This document shows positions 1 through 7,597 of a DNA stretch of 64,000 nt, piece by piece. Origin of the DNA: Dyella_B sp036746095 (GTDB lineage Bacteria > Pseudomonadota > Gammaproteobacteria > Xanthomonadales > Rhodanobacteraceae). The notes below the pieces were generated by a model. That model did no database searches. It was not told the origin of the DNA and saw only the letters and a program-made list of their open reading frames with translations. Every line of letters begins with the position of its first letter. Position 1 is the first letter of the stretch. The position numbers were made by a program, and so were the translations under genes. Location of the stretch: NCBI RefSeq assembly GCF_036746095.1, contig NZ_DAIOEU010000011.1, positions 1 to 64,000 on the forward strand, in the 5' to 3' direction.

Positions 1-1
1 A

Positions 2-1056
2 TTTCCATCGTCGAAGTATACGGTCAAGCATCTAGTGTTAACACGCCCTAGCACAGGCACTACCTGGCGATGGCGGGGACGTACCGTGAAAATGGTCGAT
101 GGGAGCACGGTGACGATGCCCGATACGCCTAAAAATCAGGCGCTTTATCCGCAATCAGGGATACAAGCGCCGGGGCTTGGATTTCCCATCGCACGAGTAG
201 CCGCACTGCTTTGCCTGGGGACCGGCGCGGTTATCGATACGGCAATGGGGCCGTGCCGTGGCAAGGGTGAAAGTGAGCAATCGCTGCTATATCGCATGTT
301 GCCACGGGTGGCGTCGGGCGATGTCTTAATTGCCGATCGCTATTACTGCTCCTATTTCGGCATTGCCATGGTTCAATTGCGTGGCGCCGATGTGATTTTC
401 CAGCAACATCAACGCCGGATCACGGATTTCGGAGAGGTCGTCGGCTGGGAGTTCGAGATCATGTGGTGACATGGCAGAAGCCCAAGTAGAAACCGGAATG
501 GCTGAGTCAGACCGATTATGACGAAGCGCCCGAAACACTTACCGTTCGCGAGGTGCAAGCGGGCAAGAAAGTGCTTGTAACAACGCTGTTGTCGCCGGGC
601 ATCTGCATGAAAGAACTCAAGCAGCTTTACACACAGCGTTGGAATGTCGAATTGGATCTACGCAACATCAAGGCTACGCTCGGCCAGGATCGCCTAGCGT
701 GTCAGACTCCTGTCATGAACGAGAAGCAGTGGTGGGCCGCCTTGCTTGCCTACAACCGGATTAGACTCTTGATGGCGCGCTCCGCAAAAATCGCCGATGT
801 AATGTCGCGTCAGATCAGCTTCAAGCACTGTTTGCAGCTTTGGAACGCCTGGAGCATGAGAGGCGACCGAGTAAATGAAGCGGAAGAAGATGTGCTGTTC
901 AAGCTTATGGCGCAGCAGCGGGTGGCAAATCGCCTAGGCCGAATAGAGCCGCGGTCGGTAAAGCGACGACCTAAACCGTACCCACTTTTAATGCGTCATC
1001 GCCACATTGAGCGCCAACAAATTCAACTACATGGACATCCAAAAAAACTAAAGTAA
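2..1056 (+). pseudogene. IS4-family transposase, broken and 5'-truncated by the window edge
   Basis: Remnant of a DDE transposase of the IS4 family. The open frame is already running at base 2 and reaches the first catalytic Asp in 'KMVDGSTVTMPDT'. The second Asp lies in 'IADRYYCSYF'. The Y-R-E-K signature ('YTQRWNVELDLRNIKATLG') is carried by a different frame further on. About one base is missing near 430 ('DF' should continue as 'RRGRRLGVRDHVVTW'), and a TAG at 487-489 replaces a Trp codon in 'QKPKWKPEW'. Both lesions together make the gene non-functional. The sequence just after the stop (about 1053-1075, AGTGCCATTCGGGTCTGACC) resembles the kind of terminal repeat found on such elements, but the other end lies outside the window so this cannot be confirmed. 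Confidence 0.85.
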
Positions 1057-1739
1057 GTGCCATTCGGGTCTGACCCTTTATTTCCTTCTATTTCGATCAT
1101 GATCGTCCGCTAACGAGAACCTGATCACGCTTTAACGCCAGCCAGGGGGCGACCTCGACATTGACCTTACAATCGCCTCCTTAGAATGCGTCTCCACCGC
1201 TGAGGCGCCGTTTTCGCCACGGCGGTAGCAGCTCAATAGCGGCACCCCATTCAAGCCACAGGGCATAAGGCCAGGGAGGGCGGTGATGTGTGCGCGTGAC
1301 TTTCCCATGCATATTGCGGTGGTCGCGAATGGTGCGCCGACCTGCCCTGACGCGCGCTGCCGTGAACAGTCGGCGCTTTCCGCGCGCAGTACGAAGGGCA
1401 TGGGCGCACTGCCGATCCATGCGCTTGCAACACCGATGGGCGAGACGATCATGGCCGCCATGGCGCCGATTGCGTTGGACGGCGCTCAGACCTGCGCCAT
1501 TGGCGTCTGCAGGTTTCCTGCTCATTCCGATGTACAGCCTGGCCTCAGAGCCTGTTTGCGATCTCTGCGCAACGCGCGCTACGCAGGGATCGTAAACAGG
1601 CCCTCAAAGCAAACGAGGCGCGCGGCTCATGTGACGCAACCGATGTCCGACTGAAAGCTGGCCTGCCTGCACCTCAACGCCGGCTTCGGCTAGCTGCACT
1701 GCGTAGATCACCGGCAGTTTATCCATAAGGAGAAACGAC
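1057..1739. other. Intergenic stretch, no supported gene
   Basis: About 680 bp without a convincing gene. Several short open frames exist on both strands, but none matches a family I recognise, and their frames run straight through the palindrome at 1550-1601. One plus-strand frame (GTG at 1283) is preceded by a purine-rich AGGGAGGGCG, so a small unknown protein is not excluded. The last 15 bases hold the AAGGAG ribosome-binding site of the gene at 1740. Confidence 0.5.
1550..1601. repeat. Imperfect palindrome, 20-bp stem; relative at 4263-4304
   Basis: GCCTGTTTGCGATCTCTGCG (1550-1569) pairs with CGCAGGGATCGTAAACAGGC (1582-1601) with two mismatches around a 12-base loop. The reverse complement of this unit recurs in degenerate form downstream of the next two genes (4263-4304). 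The two copies therefore bracket the unknown gene pair. Confidence 0.7.
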
Positions 1740-2909
1740 ATGTCCGAACCGCGATCCACAGACCTGTTCAAAAGTTTCGACACCGGCTTGCTCAGCGGAC
1801 GTCCCGCCTTTCTGTTCGTCAAGCAAACGGATACCGACGGCGATGCGATCTACCTTCGCCACTATTCGGGCGACGGCGAATGCCACGACGTTCTCGCCGG
1901 CAAGAGCCCCGAGGGCTCGCACGTACCGGCGGCGCGCTTCGTGAAGGACGATGGCAATACGATCCTTGCACTTGCATGGTTTCATTCCACCGGGCAGGAC
2001 CGGCATCAAGGGCATTTCTCCCAGGTCGTCACCGAGGCGTCCGGCATCAAGGTCACGCCTGCGCAAGCACTCGATTTTCCGAACGTGATCGAGCCGATCC
2101 TGGTCAACCTGGTGCCATCGGGCGAGAACATCTATTTCGCCTGCATCGATGGGTACGGTGACGGCCCGGGCGTCGTATGTCTGGCGACCTTCGATGCCGG
2201 GACGCTGCAACCCACTTCCCGTGTGACCCGGCTCGATGCGCCGCTGTCAGACGGCTACGGGGATGCAATCGAACGCCAGCTGGGCCGCAACATGAGCCTG
2301 GTGACCGATTTCGCCGGCGGCGCGTTCCTTCAGTTCGTCACCACGAATAACAATATTGCCGTCTATCGCATCGAGCCGCCCGAGCAAGGCAACGTCAAGT
2401 ATCACCTGCTGTTCCGCATCGAAGAAACTGACGTTGGCTATCACAACGCGGTTTACGACAAGGAGTACAACCTGCTTCTCACCGTGTATTCCGATCTCTC
2501 GCGGAACCAGGATGAGGTTGCAGTGTATGGCGTGGCCTCGCGTATCTTCGGCGCCAACGCACCGGCGCGTAAGCGGCTCGCTGCCTATCCGGCCGCAAAA
2601 AAAAGGCTGAACCTGCTGCCCGGGGGATACACGCGGCCGGTGATTTCGCTGATCCCGCATAGCGAAAACTACCTGGTTTCCTGGGAGGGCAAGCAGAGCA
2701 TCAACTTTGCCGAATTCAGCGCTGAACTCGATCACGCCGGAGCCGAGCAAAGTGTGCCGGCCGACATGCCCGGCAATCATCGCTCGATTGCAGCTGAGCA
2801 TGGCTACGGCATCGGCTACCAGGATCGCTGCGATGAACCGCGGTTTGTCGGCTTGGAATACCTCAGTACGCTCAGGGCGGGGCAAGGAGAACACCATGGC
2901 CGCCACTGA
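1740..2909 (+). CDS. Uncharacterised protein, first of a paralogous pair (possible beta-propeller)
   Basis: 389-residue protein of unknown function. Start chosen at ATG 1740 because AAGGAGAAACGAC stands directly before it. There is no signal peptide or membrane segment, so it is probably cytoplasmic. The sequence is rich in short beta-type runs separated by turns, with repeated hydrophobic-aromatic blocks ('ENIYFACIDGYGDG', 'ENYLVSWEGKQ') that suggest a beta-propeller; this is inference. It is clearly related to the next gene: both share a block 'YR[IV]E.P' followed by 'HAV.D', 'L.VY' and 'V[YF]G[VL]'. The last 15 or so residues (from 'STLRAGQGEHHGRH') look unlike the rest and overlap the start of a 24-codon ORF, so the 3' end may have been altered. 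No enzymatic motif was recognised. Confidence 0.75.
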   Translation: MSEPRSTDLFKSFDTGLLSGRPAFLFVKQTDTDGDAIYLRHYSGDGECHDVLAGKSPEGSHVPAARFVKDDGNTILALAWFHSTGQDRHQGHFSQVVTEASGIKVTPAQALDFPNVIEPILVNLVPSGENIYFACIDGYGDGPGVVCLATFDAGTLQPTSRVTRLDAPLSDGYGDAIERQLGRNMSLVTDFAGGAFLQFVTTNNNIAVYRIEPPEQGNVKYHLLFRIEETDVGYHNAVYDKEYNLLLTVYSDLSRNQDEVAVYGVASRIFGANAPARKRLAAYPAAKKRLNLLPGGYTRPVISLIPHSENYLVSWEGKQSINFAEFSAELDHAGAEQSVPADMPGNHRSIAAEHGYGIGYQDRCDEPRFVGLEYLSTLRAGQGEHHGRH

Positions 2910-2970
2910 CGTAGCGCCGACTGCCCCCTCACCGATGAGATTGAACTGCCTAATGGAGGTATCCGCATGA
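2896..2970 (+). CDS. Possible 24-residue peptide coupling the two paralogues
   Basis: ATG at 2896 is preceded by a strong ribosome-binding site (GGCAAGGAGAACACC) inside the 3' end of the upstream gene. The frame reads MAATDVAPTAPSPMRLNCLM and four more residues, and its TGA overlaps the ATG of the downstream gene (ATGA at 2967-2970). This arrangement is typical of translational coupling. It could be a genuine micro-protein, a coupling leader, or the fossil of a longer 3' end. Too short for any homology judgement. Confidence 0.4.
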   Translation: MAATDVAPTAPSPMRLNCLMEVSA

Positions 2971-4184
2971 ATACCAACTGGCAAGACGGCCTGAACATCC
3001 TGTTCGACGGCCCCTACAATGAATCGCCACGTGCCGCGCTGTGTACTGCAGTCAGTGGACAGCTGATCGGCGCCTACACCGGATACGACGGAACGGTTTG
3101 GACGCTCTACACACGCATGCAGACGACCAACGGCGCATTGCGGCCGCCCTATCTGATGCCGGCATTCACGCGCAACAACCAGAAGGATATCGACCTGACC
3201 GCGATCGATGGCACCAACGAGATGGTCGCGGTTTGGGCAAGCAGCCATAACAACGGCTTGTACCGGGTCTATGCGCGCAAATACAGTGTCAGCGACCAGG
3301 GGGTCGGCACGCCATTCCCGCCATACCCGGAAATCCTTGCCAGCGGCGAGAACGGCAACTATGTATGCCCGCGCGTGATCTACAACCCGACCAGCGGGCT
3401 AACTTTCGTATGCTGGGCCAGCGACAACGAACGCGAGCTGCAGGGCATCTGGCTGGACCGTTCGCTGGAAGAGCAAAGCTATCGCTTCGGGATCAGCAAA
3501 GACATCTATTCGACGTTCTACTATTCCGGGACCGAACTTGGCATCGCCGCCAATGAAAACATCGTGCTGATGAACCAGCGCGACAGCGTCATCGTGGCGA
3601 TCCAGGAGACCCTGAGCAAGATCAATTTCTATCGGGTGGAACGTCCGGTTTTCGGATCCTCGAGGGTGACGCTGATCACCAGCTACCCACAGGCCAACAT
3701 GGGTAAGTTCCATGCCGTACTCGATCAGAGCAGAAGCACGATCATGCTGGTGTATGTCGGCCCCCAATCCTACGTCTACGGTGATCGCCTGCGCGTGTTC
3801 GGCTTGCAAGACGATTCGCCCGATGGCTCTCCAACGCCCCATGCCGAGGACAACCAGCCGCGAGCGGGTATCCGGCTGAACAATGCTACTTATGCCACAG
3901 GCATGCCATATATCGCGGCCCTGCCTGCGCAGAAGGGTCAGGAAGGGCCGCCTGGCTTCGTCGTGGCCTGGAGCTGTGCGAACTACGGCATCTACTACAA
4001 CCACTTCGACGAGCTGTTCAACCCGATGGCGGCGGAACGGCAGATCAACCCGAACGATAGCGCCAACAACTATCCGAAGGTCCTGGTGAGCGACAACCAG
4101 GTCGCCATCGTGATGCAGGCCTCCCGCTTCAACAACAACAGTCTGGCTGGCTACGGCGTGCTGACTAACGTCGCACGCTACTGA
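2967..4184 (+). CDS. Uncharacterised protein, second of the paralogous pair (possible beta-propeller)
   Basis: 405-residue protein of unknown function, preceded by GGAGG (AATGGAGGTATCCGC) and coupled to the 24-codon ORF by ATGA. No signal peptide or transmembrane segment. The sequence is a series of short beta-strand-like segments with recurring 'VCWASDNE', 'VAVWASSHN' and 'VVAWSCANYG' blocks, each a V-x-x-W-x motif like the inner strand of a propeller blade. This resembles sialidase/BNR-like or lectin propellers in general pattern only; no catalytic set was identified. It aligns with the upstream gene over the middle third ('FYRVERP', 'HAVLDQSRSTIMLVYVG', 'LRVFGL'). A hairpin at 4191-4229 directly after the stop probably closes the transcription unit. 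Confidence 0.75.
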   Translation: MNTNWQDGLNILFDGPYNESPRAALCTAVSGQLIGAYTGYDGTVWTLYTRMQTTNGALRPPYLMPAFTRNNQKDIDLTAIDGTNEMVAVWASSHNNGLYRVYARKYSVSDQGVGTPFPPYPEILASGENGNYVCPRVIYNPTSGLTFVCWASDNERELQGIWLDRSLEEQSYRFGISKDIYSTFYYSGTELGIAANENIVLMNQRDSVIVAIQETLSKINFYRVERPVFGSSRVTLITSYPQANMGKFHAVLDQSRSTIMLVYVGPQSYVYGDRLRVFGLQDDSPDGSPTPHAEDNQPRAGIRLNNATYATGMPYIAALPAQKGQEGPPGFVVAWSCANYGIYYNHFDELFNPMAAERQINPNDSANNYPKVLVSDNQVAIVMQASRFNNNSLAGYGVLTNVARY

Positions 4185-4190
4185 CCGCCT

Positions 4191-4229
4191 GGTCGGCGTC
4201 GGTTCGTTTCATGTGCGCCGACGCCGACC
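4191..4229 (+). terminator. Hairpin after the paralogous pair
   Basis: GGTCGGCGTCGG pairs perfectly with CCGACGCCGACC (12-bp stem, 15-base loop) seven bases after the stop codon. There is no U-run, so it may be an mRNA-stabilising hairpin or a weak terminator. Confidence 0.5.
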
Positions 4230-4262
4230 GATGCGCGGGCAGGAAAAACAGCGACGCGCTTA

Positions 4263-4304
4263 GAGCCCATTTACGATTCCTGCGTAGTCCGCGTTGCTTC
4301 TGAG
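4263..4304. repeat. Degenerate one-arm copy of the 1550-1601 palindrome
   Basis: GAGCCCATTTACGATTCCTG and the bases after it closely match the reverse complement of the 1550-1601 unit (GAGGGCCTGTTTACGATCCC...), with the expected spacing of the CGCGTTGC motif. Together the two mark both sides of the unknown gene pair. Confidence 0.55.
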
Positions 4305-4765
4305 CAGTTCAATCTGCGTATGCGATAGCCCTAAAGCAAGCCATCCCAGGCCGTGAACAGCGCCACCGAACTTGGCGCTCGCTTGTAAGGATTCAATTTG
4401 TTCTGTGGGAGCCATGCTCGGACGCGAGCTGCACACTAATAATGTGCTGCAGTTACCGCCGTGGCTTCAACGCTTTGATACGGAAAGTCAGGCAAGGATG
4501 CTTGCGCTGTAAGGCGTCGAGTAGATAAGTGTGCGGATTCTTGTCGCGTGGTTTGAAGCCTGGTCAAAGGGCGTTATGTATGGATATGGGCAATCATCGA
4601 CTGGCTTGAACAGAAAAGGGCGGCTTCTGTCCGCATGATCTCTCGATGACGTCTGAGGCATTGCGGTCGACTGTGTATGGGGAATGTGAGTGGGTGACGC
4701 GCAGGTACCGGTGGCAAGTGCATGCAATTGAAAATCGTCTGTGCCGATGATTCGTTCCATGGCAG
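4305..4765. other. Intergenic stretch, no supported gene
   Basis: About 460 bp. The only open frames are overlapping minus-strand frames of 60-90 codons between 4488 and 4785. They have no recognisable domain, no clear ribosome-binding site, and they compete with one another. I see no RNA gene or clear promoter here. Confidence 0.4.
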
Positions 4766-4792
4766 ATGCTCACTATCGGGCACAATATCCCG

Positions 4793-5161
4793 ATGACTTC
4801 TCTATCTCGTATCGATCGGTTAGCTGCGCAGCTGCGCGTTCAATTGGAGCGGCAAAGCAAGCGCTCCAGTAGCGTCCAGGCGGGTGGCTCAAGCAAAGAT
4901 GGGTGGGCAGATCTGTACACCGGCGCCGCGCAATCGCCTGCCGCATCGGTTCGCGCGTTGCATGCGGCAGGTGTAACGGATGAGCGTGTGTTGGTGAGTC
5001 GTTTTATCGAGGGCATGCTCAAGCAGGAATTTGGCGATGAGGTTGGTAATGCATCGCAGTTTCAGCAGACGGTGGGGATGATCGTGGAGACTCTTGCCGA
5101 TAACTCAGAGACCTGGGTTTTGTGCCGGAACTGTGTTGCGCAGGCGTTGGAGATGCGCTGA
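4793..5161 (+). CDS. Small hypothetical protein
   Basis: 122 residues from ATG 4793; an in-frame ATG at 4766 would add nine residues. Neither start has a clear ribosome-binding site. The N-terminal half is polar and serine-rich ('SRIDRLAAQLRVQLERQSKR'). The C-terminal half looks like a compact helical domain ('DERVLVSRFIEGMLKQEFG', 'TVGMIVETLADNSETWVLC') with two cysteines near the end. No signal peptide or membrane segment. It converges with the lytic transglycosylase gene, with 34 bp between the stops. Function unknown. Confidence 0.6.
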   Translation: MTSLSRIDRLAAQLRVQLERQSKRSSSVQAGGSSKDGWADLYTGAAQSPAASVRALHAAGVTDERVLVSRFIEGMLKQEFGDEVGNASQFQQTVGMIVETLADNSETWVLCRNCVAQALEMR

Positions 5162-5195
5162 TTTATTTGTGTCGTAGGTTGGGTTCAAATCTACG

Positions 5196-5705
5196 TCATG
5201 GTTTTGCAATCGACAGATCGGGTGTTTCAGGGTCGGGTACGCCCCATGTCGTGAGCAGGCCCTGGATTTTAACGACGTATGCGGCGCCGATATCCGGCGT
5301 TTCGGAATGATAGGCGGCGACGGCTCGCCACGAATTGCCGTATTTCTCCATCTTGCGGCGCAGATACCAGGCGCCGACGTAAGCGCTTACGCAAGGGTCC
5401 AGCAATTGCTCCCTGGCGATGCCGAAGCCGGAAAGTTCGGAAAGGTGTACGGAATTGATGCCCATTACCCCGTAGTCAGTGGTGCGGTTGGTGTTGACGT
5501 GTGTGACATCGGCGCGCATTTGCGATTCCTGATACGCAATGGCGCGCAGTACATAAGGGTGTACTTGGTGGTAGTACGCGGCCTCGTCGATGCAGTCGGC
5601 ACGTGCGGAGTGTGGGGCGAGCGCTATGGCGCCAAGGGCGAGGGCTTTTAGGCTGCGCGGGACAAGCCGATGATCGCGTCGATGCGGGGGTTTGGGAGGG
5701 GGCAT
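5196..5705 (-). CDS. Periplasmic lytic transglycosylase, IpgF/Hpa2-like SLT domain
   Basis: 169-residue single-domain lytic transglycosylase that should cleave the MurNAc-GlcNAc bond of peptidoglycan. A basic N-terminus followed by 'SLKALALGAIALAPHSARA' is a signal peptide ending just before 'DCIDEAAYYHQVHPYVLRAI'. The catalytic Glu is in 'AYQES'. Typical SLT motifs follow: 'DYGVMGINSVHLSEL', 'CVSAYVGAWYL' and 'WRAVAAYHS'. ATG 5705 was chosen over 5753 because it leaves a normal signal peptide and has AGGA upstream. Domain size and the 'GINS.HL..L..FGI' and 'AYHSETP' pattern resemble the small transglycosylases that accompany type III or IV secretion systems (IpgF, Hpa2, VirB1), but no secretion genes are in the window. 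Confidence 0.85.
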   Translation of the reverse strand: MPPPKPPHRRDHRLVPRSLKALALGAIALAPHSARADCIDEAAYYHQVHPYVLRAIAYQESQMRADVTHVNTNRTTDYGVMGINSVHLSELSGFGIAREQLLDPCVSAYVGAWYLRRKMEKYGNSWRAVAAYHSETPDIGAAYVVKIQGLLTTWGVPDPETPDLSIAKP

Positions 5706-5825
5706 GGCGTCCTGCCAGGGGTCCGGAGCCTGAGAAGTATAACGGCAGCCCATGATGTGCCCGGGCGAGAACGGCGGGGAACTTGGTTCGCCTACGGGAG
5801 AGTACGAGGGTTATGGCCGTTCTTT

Positions 5826-5855
5826 AGGTTGGGTTAGCGCAGCGTAACCCAACCT
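5826..5855. repeat. Short GTTGGGTTA hairpin, terminator-like, downstream of cnoX
   Basis: AGGTTGGGTTA (5826-5836) pairs perfectly with TAACCCAACCT (5845-5855). It lies 18 bp past the cnoX stop on the minus strand. It belongs to a group of related short hairpins found in several gaps of this window (15624, 21807, 28871, 29757, 61263). Confidence 0.6.
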
Positions 5856-5873
5856 GCGGTTGCATCGCGATCC

Positions 5874-6755
5874 TTAGAACAACAATGACGCCATCCGCCG
5901 GCGATAGCGGCCAACCAATTCCGCATCATCCAGGGTATTGAAGGCGGCCAACAGGCGCTTTTTCGCCTGGCCTTCGTTCCAGTCGCGAGCCTTGTCCAGG
6001 ATGAGCAGCCACTGCTCCAGGCCGGCGGCAGGATCGGCGCCGAGCAGCAGGCGTACACCGAGCATATCGTGTGCTTCCCAGTCTTGCGGGTTGGCGTGCA
6101 CACGCTGCTGCAACACCTCCATCGCCGGCGTGCCTTCCAGCGAACGGGCCAGGTCGAGCTGGCTGCGCAGGCGCACGGCGCGTGAATCCGTAGCGAGGTT
6201 GGCGGGCAGGGCGTTGAGTTCGGCTTCGGCGGCGGAGGCGTGGCCGGCTTGGGCCAGGGCGATGGCCAGGTCGAGCTTGAGTTCGGGGTGGTTGGGGCTT
6301 TCGGCGATTTCCTGCTGCAGGCGGTTGATGGCCTCTTCGGGCGATTCGGGGGCGAGTTCTTCCGGGGCTTCGTCTTCATCAAGCTCGCCTTCCAGCGGCT
6401 GCACGTGGCGCGACAGGAACTGGCGCAACTGGCCTTCGGGCAGGGCGCCGGCGAAGCCGTCGAGGATCTGGCCGTCCTTCACCAGGATGACCGTGGGAAT
6501 GCTGCGGACGCCGAAAATGCCGGCCAGTTCCTGGTTCTTGTCCACATCGACCTTGCCCAGGCGGAACGCGCCGTTGTATTCCGCGGCGAGCTTTTCCAGC
6601 ATGGGACCCAGCGATTTGCAGGGGCCGCACCATTCGGCCCAGAAGTCCACCAGCACGGGCGTCGTGAGCGAGGCTTGCAGCACCTCGGTTTCGAAGTTGG
6701 CTTGATCGACGTCGAAGATGTGCGGGGAGACGGCGGCGTTCACAGTGGACTCCAA
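5874..6755 (-). CDS. cnoX: Thioredoxin-TPR co-chaperone CnoX (YbbN)
   Basis: 293 residues. The thioredoxin domain (about 12-115) carries a complete redox motif 'EWCGPCK' (Cys43, Cys46) and the cis-Pro 'SIPTVIL'. An acidic linker follows (about 120-135), then a TPR-like helical region to the end ('HPELKLDLAIALAQAGHASA', 'LGADPAAGLEQWLLILDKA'). CnoX proteins hold oxidised or unfolding clients and pass them to GroEL or DnaK. The E. coli protein has lost the CxxC activity, whereas this one keeps both cysteines, so it is probably also a working disulfide reductase. Divergent from pqiA; the intervening 190 bp holds a copy of the structured repeat. Confidence 0.9.
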   Translation of the reverse strand: MESTVNAAVSPHIFDVDQANFETEVLQASLTTPVLVDFWAEWCGPCKSLGPMLEKLAAEYNGAFRLGKVDVDKNQELAGIFGVRSIPTVILVKDGQILDGFAGALPEGQLRQFLSRHVQPLEGELDEDEAPEELAPESPEEAINRLQQEIAESPNHPELKLDLAIALAQAGHASAAEAELNALPANLATDSRAVRLRSQLDLARSLEGTPAMEVLQQRVHANPQDWEAHDMLGVRLLLGADPAAGLEQWLLILDKARDWNEGQAKKRLLAAFNTLDDAELVGRYRRRMASLLF

Positions 6756-6796
6756 GGATTAATCCGAGCAAATCGGGGCGGTGCGCAGCATATCAA

Positions 6797-6905
6797 GGGA
6801 TGCCCTGATCCATGCCACGTACCCGTCACCACACTGTGCCACGCGACGCAACCTGCGAGCCTTCTGGACGTCATGCCGGGTGCGTGGCATGGATCAGAGC
6901 ATCCC
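6797..6905. repeat. Structured repeat element, type B, internally deleted copy
   Basis: 109-bp element bounded by 28-bp inverted repeats (GGGATGCCCTGATCCATGCC at 6797; its partner ends at 6905) with two mismatches. The interior keeps only the right part of the larger copy at 40045-40331 (CCACGCGACGCAACCTGCGA, then GCCTTCTGGACGTCAT). About 180 bp, including the left hairpin, is missing. Compared with the 40 kb copy, the terminal stem has changed on both arms at matching positions (GCCAC/GTGGC here, TCCAT/ATGGA there), so pairing is kept. It lies between divergent cnoX and pqiA, where both promoters must be. Confidence 0.8.
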
Positions 6906-6946
6906 TGGCAAGCGTGTTTGCCCCGGATTTGCGAGAATCCCGACTT

Positions 6947-7597
6947 ATGAGCACCACGCCCCCGGCCAGCATGGAACACGCGCAGAAGGCGATGACGTCG
7001 GATCTGCTGATCTGCGAACACTGCGACACCGTCTACCGTCGCCGCGTGCTGGCGCGCGGCGACGTGGCGCGTTGCGCACGCTGCCATGCGGTGCTGGAGC
7101 GCCATCAGCGCATCGGCCTGAATGCGATGTTCGCGCTGGTGGTCACGGTGATGGTGGTGTTCGTGCAGGCGAACGTGTGGCCGATCATTACGCTGGGCCT
7201 CAACGGCACGCAGATCCACGCCACGCTGTGGGGCATCATCCTCATGATGTGGAAGGAGCATTCGCAGGTGGTGTCGGTGCTGGCGGCGTGTACGCTGTTT
7301 TTCTTTCCGCTGTGCAAGATGCTGGTGCTGGGCTGGCTGCTGATCTACGGCCGCAAGGGGCAACGTGCACCCGGTTTCAGGCAGCTGATGGTGGTCTTGC
7401 ATTACATCGGTCCGTGGACGATGAGCGAGGTGTTCGTGCTCGGCGTGCTGGTGTCGATCGTGAAGGCGCACATGTATTTCGACGTGACGCCCGATATCGG
7501 CGTGTTCGCCTATGCGGCGCTGGCGGTCCTGATCACGATTTTCTCCGGCATCGACGTGCGCCAGCTGTGGGACAAGATTCCGGAGCCGACGACGTGA
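6947..7597 (+). CDS. pqiA: PqiA-like inner-membrane protein, N-terminal half
   Basis: 216 residues from ATG 6947; the frame upstream is the repeat element. A zinc-ribbon-like pair 'CEHCDTVY' and 'CARCHAVL' is followed by four predicted membrane helices ('ALVVTVMVVFVQANVWPIIT', 'VSVLAACTLFFFPLCKMLVL', 'SEVFVLGVLVSIVKAHM', 'GVFAYAALAVLITIF'). PqiA family proteins are the inner-membrane partner of the MCE protein PqiB in lipid transport between the two membranes. E. coli PqiA is one chain with two such halves; here the first half is its own gene. The stop overlaps the GTG of the second half (GTGA). Confidence 0.88.
   Translation: MSTTPPASMEHAQKAMTSDLLICEHCDTVYRRRVLARGDVARCARCHAVLERHQRIGLNAMFALVVTVMVVFVQANVWPIITLGLNGTQIHATLWGIILMMWKEHSQVVSVLAACTLFFFPLCKMLVLGWLLIYGRKGQRAPGFRQLMVVLHYIGPWTMSEVFVLGVLVSIVKAHMYFDVTPDIGVFAYAALAVLITIFSGIDVRQLWDKIPEPTT

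Noticed and set aside
1283..1654. 123-codon plus-strand frame with purine-rich upstream sequence
   Set aside because: No family match, and it reads through the 1550-1601 palindrome. Other frames of equal length overlap it on both strands.
4488..4785. Small minus-strand proteins upstream of the gene at 4793
   Set aside because: Three overlapping frames compete, none has a ribosome-binding site or familiar domain, and their composition resembles random translation.
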